Positions 22,833-34,275 are shown, numbered from the stretch's first letter. The stretch is DNA of 64,000 nucleotides from Plasmodium coatneyi (GCF_001680005.1 NC_033566.1:2418001-2482000), one strand, 5' to 3'. Notes: generated by a model not told the origin, from the sequence alone. Numbers and translations: made by a program.

Positions 22833-24266
22833 TCATCCTTGCTGTGCCCCCGCCTTCTGCGCGTAGGTCTTGACCCAGTGGCGGGCATTCTGAATGGTCT
22901 TGTGTGGATCATGTTTTGAAAAAAGAAAAAAGGACTGAATTTCAGCCATACTCAGGTGGAAGGACTCAAATATGGTTGCAAACTCCTTGGCCATATCCTC
23001 ATGTTCGGGAAAAAAACGTAAAAACATTTTCCTATACTGATAGGTGTTGGCATATGGTATAAATATTTTTAGGTCTACCCTACCTGGTCTGATGAGGGTA
23101 CTTGGAAGTCTCTCTATATTATTGGTGGTCATAAAAATGATCCTCTCTTCTGTGGCGACGATGCCGTCCAGAGCGTTAAGGAGTCCACTGTAGGAGACGC
23201 CTAGCGTTCTTATGTTACCACTGTTGAGTAGCGAATTTGAAATGGTGGATGCGGTGGAGGAGGACGTTTCGATAGGGGAGTCTACCCTTGCATTCGATTC
23301 ACTCGGATTGGGGAAGACAAAGTCAATGTCCTCCAAAATGAGAATCGTTTTAGGAGGCACCGTGGCAAGCAGGTGGATAAACCTGTCATCCGTTAAGTAG
23401 ACGTCATTCACGTTAATGGTGCAAATATTAAAATCAAAGTGACCAGCCAGAGCGGCTATGAGACTGCTTTTTCCGCACCCAGGGGGTCCATGGAGGAGAT
23501 AGCACCTTCTATAGGGTATCCCTTTTTCAATGTACCATTTGCTAGAATTGAGAAATGTGTCCAGATCGTTAATTATATGCTCACTCAGATGCTCCGGAAG
23601 GATAACAGAATCTACCGGCCTCTTATTTTTTGGAGTTCCGAAGGGTCTCCATTCATGCCCAAACGTTTTATATAGTAATGTCTTCCCTTCTTCTTTTTTT
23701 TCTATGTACAATTTTGCATCTGTTAAAATTTTTGAGAAAATATTTTTGGACCATATGAAGGTGCTGAGTTTTATGTTTTCGAATGGGACAGATCTATTCA
23801 CATCTGACGTCATTGTCTTCTCTCTACTACGCTCAATGAATATGAACCGGTTATCGTATATGAGTAGGTGATTGCCTACACTTGGTAGGAAGGAAAAGAA
23901 GACCGTTTTTTTATTTTTGTCATTTAGCATCTGTGTTTTTAAGCTCAGGTGTCTACTGATTATTCCCTTCTTTACGATGTATTCTAGAACCCAATAATAT
24001 GCACTATCGTTGATGGTAATTTCTAGAGACGTGAACATATTTTTTTTCACTGCATGGTACATGTAGCTGTTTAGTCTGTTTGCCACTGTGACGAATGCCC
24101 CTACGGAGATGATACCGACGCCTGCACTGAAGTACTCATTCTTTGTGATGTTCTTAAAAATGGATTCTATGAACCCGTTTCCATTTTCTGTGTTTCCGCT
24201 GTTTAGTAGGTTGGGTTGCTTCTCCGCGGTGGTCTCGTACCCCTTGTTCATCATAAGCTTCTGCAT
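22833..24266 (-). CDS. BCS1: Mitochondrial chaperone BCS1 (AAA ATPase)
   Basis: BCS1 translocates the folded Rieske Fe-S protein across the inner membrane during assembly of respiratory complex III. One exon of 477 aa from an ATG. A transmembrane segment lies at about 46-65 (FSAGVGIISVGAFVTVANRL). It is followed by the BCS1-specific domain (about 66-215), which ends in the typical WRPFG. The AAA module has Walker A HGPPGCGKSS (259-268), Walker B ILILEDID (308-315), sensor TTNN (380-383) and RPGR (393-396). A Ser/Thr/Asn-rich insert of about 35 residues (319-355) follows Walker B. The N-terminal 45 residues are longer than in yeast or human but carry no obvious cleavable presequence, consistent with internal targeting in this family. 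DHODH next door also feeds the ubiquinol pool oxidised by complex III, but adjacency is probably incidental. Confidence 0.93.
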   Translation of the reverse strand: MQKLMMNKGYETTAEKQPNLLNSGNTENGNGFIESIFKNITKNEYFSAGVGIISVGAFVTVANRLNSYMYHAVKKNMFTSLEITINDSAYYWVLEYIVKKGIISRHLSLKTQMLNDKNKKTVFFSFLPSVGNHLLIYDNRFIFIERSREKTMTSDVNRSVPFENIKLSTFIWSKNIFSKILTDAKLYIEKKEEGKTLLYKTFGHEWRPFGTPKNKRPVDSVILPEHLSEHIINDLDTFLNSSKWYIEKGIPYRRCYLLHGPPGCGKSSLIAALAGHFDFNICTINVNDVYLTDDRFIHLLATVPPKTILILEDIDFVFPNPSESNARVDSPIETSSSTASTISNSLLNSGNIRTLGVSYSGLLNALDGIVATEERIIFMTTNNIERLPSTLIRPGRVDLKIFIPYANTYQYRKMFLRFFPEHEDMAKEFATIFESFHLSMAEIQSFFLFSKHDPHKTIQNARHWVKTYAQKAGAQQG

Positions 24267-26510
24267 CTGTGCTAAATCGTGTGCTTTAATGAAAATTGGG
24301 GGGGATCCTCCTAATCGGGGGGAAGTTTTCTCCCTTGTTGGTGATTATCCGAGGTGCCACTCCGCTCAGATGTGCATTTTTGCTGATTCCTATTTTGTGC
24401 TTTCCTCTGTTTGGTTTGTTCGCATGGTTGCCGCTTTGATTCGTGAGGAACCCCATTTGTGGTAGCCTCCGTTGTTGCTTTTCCAGCGGGAGTGTCACGG
24501 CGCATTTGCATAATTATTGTGCACGTTTTTTTTTTCACAATTTTTTTAAAATTACGCATCGATTGGTATGGCATATAATTTCATCAAATTTTATCGTGTC
24601 GTGTCGCCCCTGCATAAGGGAAGCCACCCCACTGACAACAACGGAACGGCAGTGCGGGTAGATCATCCCCCCTCCTTTTGGTAAATTATTCTTCCCCACC
24701 GGGAAGAAACTTAATAATGGATGTAGAGTTCATTGGGGGGAATGCCTTATACCGTAGTTGTTGCAGCGATGAGTGTGGATCTAGGCCTTCCTGCTGTTCC
24801 TCCTCACCAATGTTATTTTTTTTCTTCATTTGGTGGGGTCCTCAGATGTATAAGTATGGAAACACGTGCGGATTGTGACGCCCTATTAATGCACATACGC
24901 ATGCACGTGTGACCAATTCGACAGGGCCTACGATGGAAATGCCCCCAAGAACGGAAGTGAGCCGAGGTGGCGATTTCTTTTTTATATGCCGACCCTACCA
25001 TTTGAGTATTCCCGTTTTATGCGGCACGGATGGGTCATAAGGAGTGGTAACATGGAGATCGACTCCCAAGGGGAACACCTGCCGTGAAGACAATTTTTTG
25101 GTGCCCTGATGAAGTGGAACAGTCTCCTCCTGGGAGTCATCCCTTTTTGTGGGTTGCATGTCCTCCTAGAGCGGCTTCCCTCTTTTGACCGCTCTGGTGG
25201 GAAAGCAACCCATCGAAGTGAACCTCATTTGTGAGTGACCCTTTTGTGGTAGCACACATTAAGGTATGCGTTGTGTGCACGGTGACTGCGGCGGATTCGA
25301 ACGACTACACCACATGTCGCACTGTTAAAGGAAGAGAAAAAGAAAACCAAACGGACCCTTTAGATGTGACACCTCTGAGTAGTTATGCAGCAGCAGAGAC
25401 GGTGCTATGCCACAAATGAACAAGTCTCTGCTTTTTTTTTTTTTCTCATAAAAGGATATGTAAGTACCGTTGTGATGGGTCTACAAAAGCGTTTTCAATT
25501 ATCTTTATGGAGCTGATTTTCGAAAATGCAGTTTTCGCCACCTGTTTTTTTGCTTCTTCAGGGACGATAAAGGCGACGATGGGGGGAGGGTAGTCCGTCG
25601 TCCGTAGTTCTTAGCCCGTAGTTTTTTTTTTTTTTTTTTAAAGGGGGTATGGGGGAGAATCAATCCTTTGTGTGAAATTGATAAGGGATAATTTCTCCCC
25701 CGCATTTTCATGTCGCTTTCATTTTACATCTCCCCCCAAGTGAACCCTCTTTGTATGCGCGTGGACTACATTTACAGGGGGGAAAAACACGTCCCTTCAT
25801 ACGTATGATAATAAAGAGGAGGAAGGAATGTTTCCAAAGATCAGTTCGTTGAAGCGTTTTCGAATGATTAAAACGGGGAAGGAAAAAAAAAAAAAAAAAA
25901 AAAAAAAAGGAAGGTTCGGGGGGGCGTAAAACATGCGCAGCATTGTTGAAAATTGGCACCAAGGGGAATTTCCTTTTTTTTTTTTTTTTTTTGCATATAT
26001 TTTTTTGGCTTTATTTATTAATTTTTTTCGCACTGCATAGCAATGTGGGCATGTTAATACGGGCATGAAAGGTGAAAAGATGCACGACGACAGGTCACGG
26101 GTCAATGCTCATGGAACATTCTTACATAGGAGCATACTTGCTATCCATGCTTGAAAGAATTGCCCGTTCGTTCGTGATTGTACCTGGCGAAGGAACCCAC
26201 AAGTGGTGAGAGGGCGCATTTGCTGTTTGAGCGAAAGGGCTGCCGAATGGGAATTGATACTACCAACGGTTGTTCGTTTGAGAAGGGCCATTGATTTGCG
26301 CAACAAAGGAAGGGTGACTCTCATCGTATAGACTAGTGGGAAGAAGAAAAAAAAAAAACAGTTACCCACGGTACGTACGAATATATGTTCATACGTGCAT
26401 TTGTGTGAAGGCTGTTCAACCGAGGGGTAAATCTGTGACGTCAGTACGAGTGCCTCCTCCGCCGGGATCACAGTATTCTGCTTGAGTCGGCCATTTTTGT
26501 TGGCACCAAA
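24267..26510. promoter_or_regulatory. Divergent spacer between BCS1 and RBM26/27-like genes
   Basis: A 2.2-kb non-coding region with T/A homopolymers at about 25622-25639, 25886-25908 and 25974-25992. No RNA gene or domain-bearing ORF is recognised. Confidence 0.5.
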
Positions 26511-28028
26511 ATGGAGGGCAACCGGAGATACAACATGCAGGATAATTACAACATGAGCATGAACGGCGGCTATGAGGCGGGTGCAAATTATTTCGAGGGT
26601 GCGGGTGGGATGCACAACGGGTTGTACTACAACAGCTATGAGGACGATCGAGGGGGAAATTTTTCCATGGGAAGAGGAGGAGGAGGAGGGAATGCTTACA
26701 TGGGAAATAAAGGGGGGGGAATGATGAGGGGTGGTGGTGGTCTCCACGGAGGGAGAACCGTACACAGTGAAAACCCCCCACCGAATGCATTATATAGCAG
26801 GAACTTTAACATGAATAGTAGCCCAAGTTACAACACAGGGGGGTACAACACAGGGGGTTACAACACGGGGGTGTACAACACAGAGAGTTACAACACAGGG
26901 GGTTATCACCCCAATTATAACGACTATAGTGGGATGAATTATCAAATGGTTAGTAACAGCGCAAGTGCGAGCTACCCAGGGAATATGATGAATATGCCGC
27001 CTTCTTCCAGTGCGTACCCAAGTGAGGAATACGTACTGGATAGGAAGGCAGCGAAAATACTTTATATACATAACGTAACGAGCAGATTAGCAGAAGAGAA
27101 TTTTATATATAGTCTTTGTTCCGTGTATGGAAATGTAGAATCCGTTAGTTACATGAAGGGGAAGAATTTTTTCATTGTAAAGTTTGAATCATCCGATGGT
27201 GCCTTCAGTGCATACAAGTATCTACCTACTCACTTTAAAAGTATACACTTGGAGTTAAGAAATGAATCCAGGAAAATAAGTTACTTTAATGAAAAGGCCA
27301 ACAGTAATAAATATATTTCTCCGAATATATCTGAGAAGAAATTCCTTTCGCTCAGTTTAGAAAAGAGAGAACAGATTATGAATATCAAGCAGAAAGAACT
27401 GCTTCGCAAATGTAAGGAAAAATTGAATCAGTACATTAACATGTTTAACAATAAGAGTATAACTGAGGAGACGAAAGAGAAGCTCAAGTGTCTTATCGAC
27501 CATTTGAAAACAAGGATAGAATCACTGAACAATCAGTGTGCTGGGCACCTTCTAGGGGGGGACTCCTCTAGTGTCACTTCTTTTAACCAATATGATCAGG
27601 GCCCTTCGGGGAATGTTACCCAGGGGGACCTCACCGGGGGAATCCTAAACAGGAACAATAATCCAAGCGGTGGAAATTTTACCAGCGGGGGGGAACTAGC
27701 AGGAGTGACAAGCATGACAGGCGTGACAGGCGCGACAGGCGCGATAGGCACGACAGACCCTATGAACACCTCCAGCACGACGATAAAAATAAACTCCATG
27801 AGTACCATCAAAAACAACGAACAACTGAGCAACTACATTGCACAGAACAACTCCATTTTCCTGAACAAACATATTTCCTACTTTACTTTGTTTTCCTTTG
27901 GAGAGAGGTACGCTATCATAAAATACAACAACGAGAATATTGCTCGAAATGTTTTTAAAAACTGCAAAATGTATAACATAAATGTGGAATTCGTGCAGGA
28001 CGACGCGGATGGGCAGGGGGGCACTTAA
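26511..28028 (+). CDS. RRM protein, RBM26/27 (Rmn1)-like
   Basis: One exon of 505 aa. The N-terminal ~180 residues are Gly/Asn/Tyr-rich, with YNTGG repeats. An RRM follows (about 183-263): KILYIHNVTSRLAEENF (RNP2-like strand) and FFIVKFESSDGAFSAYKYL (RNP1-like strand). A Lys-rich helical pair comes next (KREQIMNIKQKELLRKCKEK through LKTRIESLNNQ). A Ser/Thr/Gly/Asn linker leads to a second, degenerate RRM-like fold at the end (ISYFTLFSFGERYAIIKYNN). One RRM followed by a KQKE-LL-K helical hairpin is the layout I recall for RBM26/RBM27 and fission-yeast Rmn1, partners of nuclear poly(A)-RNA decay adaptors that recruit MTR4. The N-terminal PWI and CCCH parts of human RBM26 are not seen. It could instead be a lineage-specific RRM protein. 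Confidence 0.75.
   Translation: MEGNRRYNMQDNYNMSMNGGYEAGANYFEGAGGMHNGLYYNSYEDDRGGNFSMGRGGGGGNAYMGNKGGGMMRGGGGLHGGRTVHSENPPPNALYSRNFNMNSSPSYNTGGYNTGGYNTGVYNTESYNTGGYHPNYNDYSGMNYQMVSNSASASYPGNMMNMPPSSSAYPSEEYVLDRKAAKILYIHNVTSRLAEENFIYSLCSVYGNVESVSYMKGKNFFIVKFESSDGAFSAYKYLPTHFKSIHLELRNESRKISYFNEKANSNKYISPNISEKKFLSLSLEKREQIMNIKQKELLRKCKEKLNQYINMFNNKSITEETKEKLKCLIDHLKTRIESLNNQCAGHLLGGDSSSVTSFNQYDQGPSGNVTQGDLTGGILNRNNNPSGGNFTSGGELAGVTSMTGVTGATGAIGTTDPMNTSSTTIKINSMSTIKNNEQLSNYIAQNNSIFLNKHISYFTLFSFGERYAIIKYNNENIARNVFKNCKMYNINVEFVQDDADGQGGT
26829..26903 (+). repeat. 15-bp coding repeat (YNTGG x5)
   Basis: Five consecutive 15-bp units of the TACAACACAGGGGGT type code YNTGG, YNTGG, YNTGV, YNTES and YNTGG in the RBM26/27-like gene. 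Confidence 0.85.
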
Positions 28029-28648
28029 AGTCCTGCCGCACCATCAGCAGAAATGTCTTAAACGGAATCCAGTATCGTGGCGTTGCACAATGAACAATGT
28101 GCATTGTACTCAATTGCGGTTTTTTTTTTTTTTTTTTTTAATTGTAAAATAGGGGTGAGTGTGTGGTGGATCGATTCCTTCGTCATCCGTTTCGAAGGAG
28201 CAACACCAGCGCACGTTTGATTAATCCTTTTTTTCCCAACCCTTTGGACATTTTTTTTTTCAACCTTCTGGCGATTTGCGCTCTCTACTTGATAACCATG
28301 TTGTTGCGCGGGTGTTCGCCCGCCCTCTCTGCGGTGCATTTCGCCTGTCGCCATGTTACTACAACGTTACTCCAACGTTACTGCTACATGTTGACGACGC
28401 CTTCCTTCAATTGGCCCCTTTTGTGTCTCTACACACCCACATATGAATTGCAAACCGTAGCGTAGATCTAAGGAAAAGTTTGCGCATGTTTTCCCTTCGT
28501 CCGGTTAACTGCGGTAGACATAAAAAAATGTTGCGAAAAAAAAAAAAAAAAAAATACAAACAGGACGTGCTAGCCATAATGGTAACTCAAACGATGTAGC
28601 TAAGAGGGTCCCCCCACAGAAACAGTGTTAAATGTATGCACACAAAAA

Positions 28649-28682
<34 letters not shown>

Positions 28683-28726
28683 GCTAGTTCGTTTTGTCAC
28701 ATGTGTGTATACCATGCGGGGGAATC
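28029..28726. other. Convergent 3' spacer with poly-A tracts
   Basis: Contains T about 28120-28139, A about 28537-28553 and A30 at 28651-28680. No gene recognised. Confidence 0.6.
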
Positions 28727-30101
28727 TCACAAACAGGTGTACATATTTTCAATCGACTTGAGGTTCCTACTTTTTTCCCGTTTATCCTTGTCAATTTTTT
28801 TTTTTGTTTTATCTTTCTTTGGCTTCCCTTCCTGTACTATTCCGTTGTATACAATTTCGTGCAGGTGGCTTCTCTGGTGGAAGGTTATCTGCATTTGCGC
28901 GTTTTCTCCATCAGGGTGGTGGTCCAACGGTTGGTCTGTCGACTGATCGGCCGTTTCGCCAAGCTGTTCTTCACCCGTTGGGATGGCCCCCCCGTTTTCC
29001 AATTCATCTGCGTTGTCATAGGAGAGCCGCTGAATGAAGGGTGGGGCACTGTTAAGCTTTTCCAGTAGGATCTGTTCTTTTTCTCTTTTGCTGATCAGAT
29101 TTTCTGTAGTTTGCACGATCGTGTCGAGGAGGACTCTGTTTCCTCTTATATTTCTTGATGCATCATCAAGGATGTTTTTTTTTTTTTTTTTTTTTTTTCC
29201 TTTTTTTATTTCGTAGGTTAGCTCCAAAGCCACCCTTACCTCCCTTCAAACGGAATAACACATAGATGTCCAGAAATTCATCCAAAATGTTTATTCCCGT
29301 TTTGTTGTCGCTCTTTTTAATTAATATGATGCTTCTCTGCTGGCAGACATTATTTTCGCTGTCAGGAATGTGCACTTTGCTAGTATCACGTGGGGAGGGT
29401 TTCCTCGGGCAGTAGTATTCCTCACTTGACTTGGCCTTGAAGTGGTTTACTTTGCCTTTAATTTCTTTGAAGTAGAAGGAGTTGTATGAGGATAACTTTT
29501 TTTTCACCTCCTTTTTGTATTCACTTGTTATAGTTCCAGCAAGGTTTAAGTAGTGGGTTGAAGGTCTACTTCCCTGGAAGGGGTGCTCATCACAGTTGTG
29601 TAGGAATCTTTTCGAGTCCACTAACTTGTCTCCATTTGCACTCGTAAGAATGTTAGGCATGATGCCGTGGTGAGAAATGTCTTTTTTTTCATTCATGAGT
29701 GGGTTGTTTCTTTTCATTGCGTTGTCTAGGAGGACGGTCTTGGGGAGGAAGTAATCAGCCCGTGTGGCACAACATGCGTTATCACTGTCTTCCTCGACGC
29801 TCCCATCCAAAAAGCGGAGGAACCTTTCCTTTACGCTTATGTTATTCAATATGAGTAACTTTTTTGTTATCGTGAAGACGACGTCGAGTTTTTTTCTCTT
29901 CTTCAGAAAAATGTATTTTCTATTTATGACCAACCGGAAGCGTTCAATTGGTACGTCAAAAAGTAGGTTAATTAAAATGTAGAAAAAGGCGCTTGCGTTT
30001 TTTTCAATTATTTTCCGCTCGTATTTGCTCAGGTACTCACTGATCTTTATTCGCTTGTTTACGATGTTGTTGCCGATGTGGATAATGTAGTTGGACGTCA
30101 T
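28727..30101 (-). CDS. SDE2: SDE2-family protein, reading frame broken in a poly-A tract
   Basis: SDE2 proteins have a ubiquitin-like N-domain cut after a Gly-Gly; the freed C-part joins the spliceosome (known from yeast and human). The ATG at 30101 starts MTSNYIIHIGNNIV. The end of the ubiquitin-like part reads VLFRLKGG, followed at once by KGGFGANLR, the invariant SDE2 cleavage and Lys-Gly-Gly-Phe-Gly motif. Just after it lies a run of 24 A (29175-29198 on this strand's complement) and the frame stops at HP. The next frame continues DDASRNIRGNRVLLDTI, matching the CRDL-GRRL block that follows in SDE2, then a Lys-rich tail to 28727. One A fewer (or two more) would give about 457 aa. Roughly 170 extra residues interrupt the ubiquitin-like fold before its last strand. 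Family call strong; whether the break is real is open. Confidence 0.8.
29175..29198 (-). repeat. Coding poly-A(24) tract at the SDE2 frame break
   Basis: Exactly 24 uninterrupted A on the coding strand. It codes Lys in the upstream frame; the downstream conserved block is in a different frame. Confidence 0.9.
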
Positions 30102-30579
30102 CTTGGGCGGTTCGAATGGGAAGGAGATCTCCTTTTGGGTATCGCTTCCGATGGAGTGATCTACCCCTGGAGGGAGTAACAAACTGGCGCGCTAACTACT
30201 TGCACAGGGTTACAAACACACACGTGGTTAGAGGTGTGTGGTTCAGGAACTCCTCTGGGTAACCACTCAGGGGTAGGGTTCCAACGCGTAGTTCTTCAAA
30301 CGGCTATGCGCACCTGCACACATGAACTTATTTTACGGCAAAAAAACGAACGCTACAATTGGGAGTTATCCCTGCCCACGCACGCAACTGAAGTGTTCGA
30401 TACGTGGTGGGAAAAGAAACTCCACAGTGATGAATTCAACAAGGTACAAAAGTGTGCATACAATGGTACACAATTGCGATGTAGTTTTTTTTTTTTTTTT
30501 TTTTTTTTTTTCCTACCACATCCGCTTTCCGAGCTGGTCATACGGAAGAAAATACATCAAATGGGTATATACTTGGAGG

Positions 30580-30612
<33 letters not shown>

Positions 30613-32397
30613 CGGTAGGATGCTCTCTCGTCACAAACATCAATTTTGGATGCCCCTCGGAAGGGCTGTTCCAGTTTGCGAAGTCTACAGGTATACGAAG
30701 GGACGACCAAAAAAAAGGCAGACAAAACAAGAATGTGAAAAAAGTAGAGATAACGGAAAAAAAAAAGGGCGCACTTGCTAAAGTTAACACGTTTCCCAGA
30801 CGTCAAATCACTGAGCAGGTGCTCGTGTCTGCCATGTAGCGTTTAGTTAAATTCACACGCATGTTGGTGCAGGCATGTATAGTACATATGGACCCTCTCC
30901 CGGAAAAAGACGTTTCACTGCTCATTCAAATAAAAGAGTTTCTTGTAAAGTACGGGGCTGTGTTTGGGCAAGGTTCCCAATGTTCTTCTCTTTTGCTGGG
31001 GTACTGGGACACGGATCTCCACTGCCCCCTGTTGTTTAAGCACGCTCCCGTTTTGGTCTCTTCCTTTTGAAGTGAAAATGTACCTTCTCGGTATGGCAAA
31101 CACAAAAGGAGCAGTAGTGAAGGCTGCCCAAATGATGGGAAAACAAAAAGTGAAAGAAGTAATACTGTCGGATGTTTACTCGTTCAGTGAAATTCTTCTT
31201 CGGAGTGGGGGGAGGTACTGTTTGCCCTTTTCTTCTTGTATACGCCAGATGGGTTAAAAAAAGAGGAAAAAAAAAGGGCAGCTTTACGAGGATTTTTTCT
31301 CCTTAACTGGGAAAGTTTTGCTGAACGTAATGGGGGGGGGAAAAAAAAAGGGGGTTATTTTCTTTTTATTATTTTTTGTTTTTTATGGTACGTAATGTGA
31401 GTTCTGTTGGGGGCGGCTCGGGTCCGTTGGCACTGTGTTCAGTTCGGTTCTTCAACTCGGTTTGCGAATTTTTTTTTTTTCCCACCATACTCTTTGCATA
31501 TATTTTTTTTTTTTTTTTATTGCCCCTGCGTCCTTTTTGGTTAGCCGAATTAATCTTTCAGAAGGGAAAGAAAAGGAAAAGGCCAAATAGGGCAAGGGTG
31601 TTTTTTTCTTTTTTTTTCTTCTTTTCCATTTTTTCTTTTTATTTTTTCTTCCCTTTTTTTTTTTTTTTTTTTTTTTTTTTCCTTGTGTGCCCTTGTGCGG
31701 AGAACAAACGCAATGGAAGGGGGCAAAGGCATAATTGTTCTGGAGTGACAGTGGAGGTGGAGCAGAGTCCGCCGGTTGAAAATCTCTCCCATTGCCATTT
31801 AAACGTTTGGGGTGAACAACTGCTCAGTCCAACAGGCAGTGGAATGGGGAGAAGCCCCCCAACAGATCGCAACCAGATCCTTGGTGAAACAATTATGCAC
31901 ACTTTGTGGCTGCACGGAATTGCAAAAGTACGCATGTGCAACTTACCTCCATTTTGTGAAGCACCAGAAAAGGTTTGCTGACCATTCCGTGGGGGCAAAG
32001 GTTTAGACGTTCTCGTGTGTACTTGTTTGTATTTTTTTTTCTGTTCATTTTCGCTTTTTTTGAAGCCGAACAGGGAGAGCGAGTTACAGCCTCACTCACT
32101 GCAGTTGTTCCCATTGTACACACCACCCTGGGGAAGAAGAAAGAAAAAATGTGCTTCCTCGAAGCAGTTGCCAAGTAAATTTCTTGCCTACGTGCAGAAG
32201 AATTTGCACCTCCGTTCATGTGTCCTTCCGTGTGATGCAGGATAATCCTTTCTCTTCATCCTGTGCGGCCAGACTTTGAAGAAGGAAGATTTGGGGGCTT
32301 TCTTTTTTATTGCTTTACGATTTTTCTTCCCCCATGAGAACGCACGAGGTGTTCATTCGTGTCTTCACACCAACCACGCAAAAAACGACTGAGCCAA
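30102..32397. promoter_or_regulatory. Divergent spacer between SDE2 and the coiled-coil gene
   Basis: A 2.3-kb region rich in homopolymers (T near 30485-30511, A near 30581-30608, T near 31500-31519 and 31658-31680). ORFs at 30234-30839 and 31376-31981 read through these tracts as poly-Phe/poly-Lys and are not called. Confidence 0.5.
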
Positions 32398-33991
32398 ATG
32401 ACACGACGTAACAGCCGCTTCATCAAATTGACCAGCACGAATAAGACACAACATGGGACCCCCCCTGGGGAGATAAAGGGGAAGAAAAAGGATTTCCCCA
32501 TACCGTCGTCCTGTTCTTTCGGCGTTACCCCACCGAACGAGTTGCAAAAAGGGACAGGGAATAAGGCGAAGAAAAAAAAGAAAAAAAAAAACTCAAATCA
32601 GCAAGGTAAAGCTAAGGATCATCCCAACAATGAAGATAAGCATGGGAGCCATCCCAGTGGTAAAAATCTAGACAGAACTGGTGACGACCCTGTTGTGGGT
32701 TCCCAAAAAGGGGAAGAGACAATTGACCAGACTGATTCGCCCAATGAGGTAGGGCCAATAAAGTCTCTACAGAAGGAAACCATTTTAAATTACAAGGAGA
32801 GGGAAGAACTGCCACAGAATAGCGAAACCCTACTGAGAGGCAGCAACAGTGGAGAGCAATTCAACGTGGCACATGGACAGGGTAACCAAACCAGCAGGTC
32901 CCTTGACGGAAGAACTAGCCTACGCAGTAAGGTACGCAGTGATATTAAGAAATCAAGCGGAAGATGCAGCAGTAAAGATGATGAGATCATCGTGCCGGAT
33001 AGCACCACAAAGAAGGTCCTAATCGAGGGAGGTGTCAAAATAGTGAAAAGTGATCTGCGTGAGGGTGGGGTAGGAAATGAGTTGAGCACCCCAGAAGGGG
33101 GCGAATTGAATGAACCCAAACTATGCCAGCTGGACTCACCCGAACTGTGTGAATCGGACCCGCCAAAAGTATTTTCGTGGGACCCACCAAAGGTAAATGA
33201 ACCCTCCGCCCGTTCAACGGACAAATTGGAAAAAGTCGAATTGGCCAAAGAGGAACCCCCTCCCCAGTATGAAAAGTACAAACGGAAAAAGAAGAAAAAA
33301 AAAATAAATAAAATAAAGTCCAAGTTATTTAGAAAAAGTGTCCTGTACTCCAATTACTCCGACCCGGATATTCTGACCGCCCTGAACCAGACAAAGTTGA
33401 ATTTGAGTTTTTACCAGCGGGAGGTGGACGATTTTTTGAGCGTCATTAGGAATCTGCAGGATATGTAAGTGGGGGAAAAACATCCCATGTGTCACGTTTA
33501 ACGTTTCTGTTTTCGCTTCGTTGGAGGAGGTAGATTGAGGCACATTCTCATCATCCGTGTAATGCTTCTTGTCCCCCCTGTGCAGCGTCCTGGTCGAGCG
33601 AGAAAAGTACACCGAGTTGAAGGAGATGCTCAAATACACCACGGAGGAGATCGAAAAGGAAAATGCAAGACTCTATCAGGAAATTGATTCCTATAAAAAA
33701 AAATATAACAAGCTTAGGAGGGTCATATCAAATATCGGCTATGGTATTTTCTTTAACCTACATAATAGGGAAATGTCCACGTGTAGCAGTAAGGGTGATA
33801 TCGACTTGGAGGAGGGTTACGAGGAGGAAGGACGTGAAGAATACAGTGCACAGGTGAACGAGTGTGAGTATGACTATGTCATGGTGAACGAGACGGTGTG
33901 TTCAGCGAACGGTGGGAGCGTTAAGGGTAAATGCGCCAGGAGGGGGAGGAGCGGCAACACCTCTTCGCTGTTGAAATATCTCGATTTTTGA
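32398..33991 (+). CDS. Lys-rich coiled-coil protein of unknown function (2 exons)
   Basis: Exons 32398..33464 and 33586..33991 (donor gtaagt, acceptor ctgtgcag) join in phase for 490 aa. The ATG (MTRRNSRF) is the first Met; the frame upstream begins only with a GTG. No known domain is recognised. The first ~290 residues are basic, polar and low complexity, with poly-Lys tracts coded near 32571-32590 and 33287-33303. A conserved-looking helical block straddles the intron: SVLYSNYSDPDILTALNQ, NLSFYQREVDDFLSVIRNLQ, then a coiled coil (YTELKEMLKYTTEEIEKENA to KKKYNKLRRVI). An acidic Glu/Tyr stretch and an Arg-rich end follow. The basic N-terminus suggests a nuclear or nucleic-acid-associated protein, but that is a guess. 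Confidence 0.75.
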
Positions 33992-34275
33992 CCCACAGTG
34001 GGGTAACCGCGTTGTTCCCCCCTTTTTGTATCTGAACATTTTTTTTTTTTTTTTTTTTTTGTGTTTTTTTTTCCCCATTTTGAAACTGTCTATCTGCCGA
34101 TGCAGCGAATGCTCTCCATTTGATAAAATTTTTTTTTTCTTTTTTTGGCACTTGAAAAGGCACCTTGGGATATGCCATCGTGAAGTGTTCCTAATGGGAC
34201 ATGCTTATGTTTGGTTATCTGACCGGTGGGTAATGTTCCTATCCCGCCTTACACTTTTTCTGGATGCAATCCTGT

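Noticed and set aside
25280..25320. GTTCGAATCC on the minus strand, resembling a tRNA B box
   Set aside because: The flanking bases do not form a T stem and no acceptor or D arm is found at tRNA distance.
29231..29240. Perfect-looking splice donor GG|GTAAGG in SDE2
   Set aside because: Using it would delete the invariant KGGFG motif, and no pyrimidine-rich acceptor follows; kept only as an alternative in the SDE2 finding.
30234..30839. 201-residue ORF between SDE2 and the coiled-coil gene
   Set aside because: Contains poly-Phe and poly-Lys from two homopolymers; no conserved motif.
31376..31981. 201-residue Phe-rich ORF
   Set aside because: Runs through several T tracts; composition follows the DNA rather than a protein family.
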